Assembly (NCBI RefSeq): GCF_900141775.1
Contig: NZ_FSRI01000001.1
Location: 1,334,251 to 1,398,250, forward strand
Origin: Salinivibrio sp. ES.052
GTDB taxonomy: Bacteria > Pseudomonadota > Gammaproteobacteria > Enterobacterales > Vibrionaceae
Reading direction: 5' to 3'
Length of the DNA stretch: 64,000 nt
In this document: positions 60,540 through 64,000 of the stretch, one piece after another
How the letters are laid out: the number at the start of each line of letters is the position of its first letter
How positions within the stretch are numbered: position 1 is the stretch's first letter
The notes under the pieces: model-generated
The model's database searches: none
What the model saw: the letters and a program-made list of their open reading frames with translations, nothing else
What the model was told of the DNA's origin: nothing
Position numbers and translations under genes: made by a program

Positions 60540-63299
60540 TCAATCAACCCTATCGGCCACCGTCGACTTAGCCATAGATCGCCTATAATACGACGGGCTC
60601 ACCCCAAAGTGGCTTTTGAAGCGCTGGCTGAAATACGCAGGGTCACGATAGCCACACGCCTCGGCCACATCCGCAACCGCATTGCCTCGTTGCAGTAACA
60701 CGGCAGCATCACTGAGCCGTTTCTGCGTCACGTAGGCTTTCACCGTTATCCCGAAATACTGACGACACTTACGCTGTAAATTACGCTCAGACATTGCCAA
60801 TGCTTCAGCGAGTGCGACGGTTGAAAAATCCGGCTCTCTGTACCGTACCAGTACGGCTTGTTGAAACTGTATTACCCATGCCTCGCTTGGCTGCATATCC
60901 GGCTTGGCACACTCAAGGCGTGGATATATAGATAAATCAACGTGGGATTTATCCGTTAACGAAGGTCGGCGGCTCGCTGTCAATACAGATGGCTCTGGCT
61001 GGTCCATACATGGGTAAGTTTGCCTTGCTTGTTGGTTTTGTTGCTTGAAAGCCAGTACCACTGCAGCCATCACTAAACTGCTAAAAAACATAAGTACAAG
61101 CCCATTCACCATATGTGGCAGAACAGGCATTGACACGGCAATATCTAACATCGTATGAGATGCGCCATCTCGTGGAATAGCAATGCGTAATTGGTAGTTA
61201 CCCCCTACCATGTTCGCCAATGAGATGGTCTCGCTACCTGTTTGTTGCCAAGCAGCAAGCTTATCAGCCATCGGTTGATCTGATTGCCGGTAAGGGACTA
61301 ATTGATAATGCACTCGAGTGACTTGTCGCTCTGGAGGCCAACTCCCCCATGCCAGTTTGGCAGGGCTTTGCTCAAGGAGTGTCACCGCCGTTTTTTGGCG
61401 CGGCCCAATTCGCCATCGCTTGTTTTGCTGCCAGACGGCACCCACCACAACCTGTGGGGGTTTACGTAGAGAAAACGCAAGTTGATCGGTATCAACCCGG
61501 TATTGATTGCTCCCGGTCATGATTGTTAACTGGTGAGGACGTGTCGCATAACATGCCACCCGTTCAGATTCAGTCGGTAAACGAAAGGTCCGTACAAAGC
61601 CCCGAGGTGTGATATGAATTAAAGCTTGATTACTGTAAGCCCAAATTCCATCATCATTACCCGTAATACAACGAAAGCCCTCATTTGACTGCGATAGATA
61701 CGCAACAGAGGTCGATTCAGCCAAGTTTGGGGCGTACTGATAAACCCCCTTTGCACTCGCTAACCATAAACGTCCGCGTTCATCGGTATACATATCCGAT
61801 ATCGGGAGCAGCGGTTTTGCTATGTCTACCGATTGGAACTGACCGTTCCGATAACGCGTTAATCCTTGACGATGGCGGATCCAAACATTGCCTCTTCCAT
61901 CATCGTAAAAACCCAGTATCTCCTCCGCATCAGGCTGCCAACGCGTACCATAATCAATTAAGGCCTGAGAATCCGGCCAATAGCGCATAAGCTGATTATC
62001 GAGTGACAGCCATATCACGCCTCCCGCATCAGCATATAACTGTTGGGCGGCGAGTGTGGCTAGACGATCAGGAAGCACGACCTCCTTACCCGTTTGCGTG
62101 TTGATCCCCTGCACCCCTGCAGGGCTCGACCACCATAAGCGCTTTTCATCACGTGTCGCACTATAGTAGTTAACGACGTTATTATTCGCTCCCGTTACAG
62201 TGCGATAACCATTTAAATCCTGCCAGCCATCCCGATAATGGCCCCACGGATTACTACTTGCCATAAAGCCTTGTGTTAAGGCAGAGGGAAAGTCTTGGTG
62301 ATCATGAGCAATCCAACGCTGGCCTGGGGCGCGATATCGGGTGGATTGATCCGTTGAGAACCATATTCCGCCTTCAAAATCGGCCCACAAAAAGGTCACC
62401 GCGTGACCTGGAATGGCATCGTCTCCTGGCTGCCACACAGGCGTCGCGACACCATCAAGTGAAAGACGAAATAGCCCCTGCGCATTGCTAGCCCAAAGCC
62501 CACCAGATCCAACCGTCAAGCGTTGATATCCACCTTGCCTATTCAGTAGATGTCGTGCTTTTACCTCAAGCTCCGACAACGCTAATAGATACACGCCTGA
62601 TTGGGTGCTCACCCAAGCTCTGTCTATCTTCCCTGTTATCGCAGTAATAGGAGTCTTAAATCGCGTAAGCTGCCTAATTCCCCCATCACCAAGCCGATAC
62701 AAGCCTTTTCCTATCGCAACCAGCCGATGTCCAAGAGTAAGCCAAGTCTTATCAGCCCGCCAAGGACCCGCTCGCCAGATACGAAACGTATCGGCTTTCA
62801 CTTGATAACGGCTTAGTTGCCCATCTTGAATGTGCCAAAGCGTATTGTTCACCGCCGCCAGTCGGGGCACACTCGCTAATGATGAATCCAGCCCTTGTCC
62901 TGCTTGTGACAACGCGTAGCGTATGAGGGTATTGTCCCCCGGCTGAAAGCGATAGATCCCATGTTGACCCGCCATCCAAAGCGATTGATGTGCATAAGCG
63001 ATTGTCAGGATTTTTTCATCGGGGACGTTCAAGACGTCTTTCAACGGGTGGGACTGATGGCCATCAAAGAAGTAAATATCTCCTTGATTATCAAGCAACC
63101 ACATGCCTCCCGTTGATTGGACTGCTACATCACGTACGTCGCCGAGTGCATTGAGGCCATCATAGGATTGAAATGAGGTTTGCAACGCATCATGCGCCTG
63201 CAAAGGTAGACAAGGTAAAACCAGAGCTAGCCAGATTAAACAAAGACATTGGCGTTTCATGTACAAGGAGCGAGACAGGGTTGCAGGGTTAAGTCGCAT
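60540..63299 (-). CDS. Membrane one-component regulator: periplasmic beta-propeller fused to AraC DNA-binding domain
   Basis: A 919-residue protein. A signal or anchor segment (about 18-34) is followed by a periplasmic region with repeated Reg_prop-type blades (GGMWLLDNQG 64-73, GIWFSTD 311, VIWLSLDN 428, NVWIRHRQG 471, RLWLASAKGVY 510, GIWAYSN 551). An Ig-like Y_Y_Y-type part (about 630-725), one transmembrane helix (729-751) and a cytoplasmic AraC HTH (about 815-910, VADVAEACGYRDPAYFSQRFK) come next. There is no kinase or receiver domain. ATG 63299 has AGGA five bases upstream; an ATG at 63260 at the signal peptide is an alternative. No target operon is adjacent, and the ligand is unknown. 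Confidence 0.88.
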   Translation of the reverse strand: MRLNPATLSRSLYMKRQCLCLIWLALVLPCLPLQAHDALQTSFQSYDGLNALGDVRDVAVQSTGGMWLLDNQGDIYFFDGHQSHPLKDVLNVPDEKILTIAYAHQSLWMAGQHGIYRFQPGDNTLIRYALSQAGQGLDSSLASVPRLAAVNNTLWHIQDGQLSRYQVKADTFRIWRAGPWRADKTWLTLGHRLVAIGKGLYRLGDGGIRQLTRFKTPITAITGKIDRAWVSTQSGVYLLALSELEVKARHLLNRQGGYQRLTVGSGGLWASNAQGLFRLSLDGVATPVWQPGDDAIPGHAVTFLWADFEGGIWFSTDQSTRYRAPGQRWIAHDHQDFPSALTQGFMASSNPWGHYRDGWQDLNGYRTVTGANNNVVNYYSATRDEKRLWWSSPAGVQGINTQTGKEVVLPDRLATLAAQQLYADAGGVIWLSLDNQLMRYWPDSQALIDYGTRWQPDAEEILGFYDDGRGNVWIRHRQGLTRYRNGQFQSVDIAKPLLPISDMYTDERGRLWLASAKGVYQYAPNLAESTSVAYLSQSNEGFRCITGNDDGIWAYSNQALIHITPRGFVRTFRLPTESERVACYATRPHQLTIMTGSNQYRVDTDQLAFSLRKPPQVVVGAVWQQNKRWRIGPRQKTAVTLLEQSPAKLAWGSWPPERQVTRVHYQLVPYRQSDQPMADKLAAWQQTGSETISLANMVGGNYQLRIAIPRDGASHTMLDIAVSMPVLPHMVNGLVLMFFSSLVMAAVVLAFKQQNQQARQTYPCMDQPEPSVLTASRRPSLTDKSHVDLSIYPRLECAKPDMQPSEAWVIQFQQAVLVRYREPDFSTVALAEALAMSERNLQRKCRQYFGITVKAYVTQKRLSDAAVLLQRGNAVADVAEACGYRDPAYFSQRFKSHFGVSPSYYRRSMAKSTVADRVD

Positions 63300-63320
63300 A
63301 GTGTCCTGCGAGCGGACACT
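63300..63320 (-). promoter_or_regulatory. Hairpin covering the ribosome binding site of the propeller-AraC gene
   Basis: AGTGTCC (63300-63306) and GGACACT (63314-63320) form a 7-bp inverted repeat with a seven-base spacer, ending at the ATG (63299). On the minus strand the AGGA ribosome binding site lies in the arm next to the start. It may limit translation or be an operator. Confidence 0.5.
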
Positions 63321-63341
63321 AAATAAAACCCTGCCTCCCTA

Positions 63342-63363
63342 AATGTGAGCGAGCCCTCACATT
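63342..63363. repeat. Inverted repeat between the endopeptidase and regulator genes
   Basis: AATGTGAG (63342-63349) and CTCACATT (63356-63363) are perfectly complementary with a six-base spacer. It resembles a CRP site, but TGTGA and TCACA are eight bases apart rather than six. It may instead be a terminator stem for the endopeptidase gene, although no T tract follows. Confidence 0.5.
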
Positions 63364-63374
63364 ATTGATATTTC

Positions 63375-64000
63375 TTAGCCATTCAAACGCCGTGACAGTG
63401 CTTGGTGAGCACGCTTTGCCTGACGCTGAAACTCAGGGCGCTCTGCATCCGGTACAGGGTGCGCTTCTGGCAGCGGCACTTTCATTGCATTCACTGGATG
63501 GTCATATTTTAATAGCTCAAAATGAAGATGCGGACCGGTAGAGCGACCCGTATTTCCGCTCTGTGCAATTCGCTGCCCCATTGAGACATGGTCGCCAGGC
63601 TTGACCAAGATACGGTGCAAATGGAGATAACGGGTTGAATATTCACGGCCGTGCTTAATCACCACATAGTTGCCGGCTAACGGGTGTTTACGGGCCTTAA
63701 CAACGACGCCATCGCCTGCAGCTAATACCGATGTACCCACGGGAGTGGCAAAATCCGTTCCGTTGTGCGGTGAAATTCGCCCAGTAATTGGATGCTTTCG
63801 ATGCGGGTCAAAGGACGAACTAATACGGTAGCGTTTTGCGGTTGGGATACGGCGAAGCGCGCGGTCGAGGCTCTGCCCTCGCTCATCATAAAAACGACCA
63901 TCACTGTGCCGATACACAAAAATATCGCGATTACCTGCGCGGTATAGCATGGCAGAGACAGCGCCTGATGATACAGGCTGATTATCGATAAACTCTTTAT
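63375..64000 (-). CDS. M23-family murein DD-endopeptidase, MepM/ShyA-like (5' end outside the window)
   Basis: The C-terminal part, about 208 codons, of a peptidoglycan endopeptidase. The frame is open to the window edge, so the N-terminal anchor and OapA/LysM-type region lie beyond 64000. The LytM domain shows zinc ligands in HNGTDFATP (His, Asp) and HLHFEL, plus HGREYSTRYLHLHR. ISSSFDPHRKHPITGRISPHNG is typical of MepM and Vibrio ShyA. These enzymes cut peptide cross-links to let the wall grow. An internal ATG at 63950 is not the real start, because the frame before it (VSSGAVSA) continues family-like sequence. Confidence 0.9.
   Translation of the reverse strand, partial: KEFIDNQPVSSGAVSAMLYRAGNRDIFVYRHSDGRFYDERGQSLDRALRRIPTAKRYRISSSFDPHRKHPITGRISPHNGTDFATPVGTSVLAAGDGVVVKARKHPLAGNYVVIKHGREYSTRYLHLHRILVKPGDHVSMGQRIAQSGNTGRSTGPHLHFELLKYDHPVNAMKVPLPEAHPVPDAERPEFQRQAKRAHQALSRRLNG

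Overview
The window is chromosomal DNA of a gammaproteobacterium, most likely a member of the Vibrionaceae. Base composition is near 50% G+C by eye, and the protein sequences lie close to Vibrio but are distinct from it; a Salinivibrio-like genome would fit, though that genus call is inference. Several blocks keep the order known from E. coli and Vibrio: nrdA-nrdB-yfaE; apbC divergent from metG; udk/dcd/asmA; ftsK-lolA-rarA-serS divergent from the region holding ald-trxB-cydDC-aat-bpt-infA, then clpA-clpS and cspD; hns near tdk; ycgL divergent from minCDE; yoaA-tsaB-slp-fadD-rnd; yecM-argS. I see no insertion sequence, prophage, CRISPR array, rRNA or tRNA. Almost all of the window is core genome.

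Layout. 1-3.9 kb: class Ia ribonucleotide reductase operon with its ferredoxin, under an NrdR box. 4-10 kb: a CinA-like protein, tyrosine permease, a TauE-type exporter, a methyltransferase and CysB. 10-16.7 kb: a membrane-anchored coiled-coil protein, a low-molecular-weight phosphatase, small stress and hydrolase genes, corrinoid adenosyltransferase, a YdjM-type membrane protein and AsmA. 16.8-22.7 kb: dcd, udk, apbC, metG and an orphan membrane protein. 22.7-30.9 kb: serS, rarA, lolA, ftsK, lrp and alanine dehydrogenase, with an Lrp-box-like palindrome between lrp and ald. 31-41 kb: thioredoxin reductase, CydDC, the two N-degron aminoacyl transferases, IF-1, ClpA/ClpS and CspD. The transferases and ClpA/ClpS form most of a bacterial N-degron pathway within about 4.5 kb. 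41-47.8 kb: tdk, an NhaC-family transporter behind a lysine riboswitch, hns, a lytic transglycosylase, ycgL (apparently frameshifted in a 10-base G run) and minCDE. 47.8-55.4 kb: the minus-strand cluster yoaA-tsaB-slp-hydrolase-fadD-rnd. 55.5-60.3 kb: purU, yecM, argS, a DUF924 protein and a HIT protein. 60.3-64 kb: a compact structured region that looks like a small RNA, a membrane protein joining a periplasmic beta-propeller to a cytoplasmic AraC DNA-binding domain, and the 3' part of a MepM/ShyA-type murein endopeptidase cut by the window edge.

The observations most worth following are: (1) the lysine riboswitch, which reassigns the 'Na+/H+ antiporter' gene to lysine uptake and ends in a hairpin over the start site; (2) the propeller-AraC one-component regulator, whose own ribosome binding site sits in a hairpin; (3) the structured candidate sRNA at 60.4 kb; (4) the homopolymer frameshift in ycgL; (5) a 12-bp stem placed where the argS transcript probably begins; and (6) phased A-tracts upstream of cspD.
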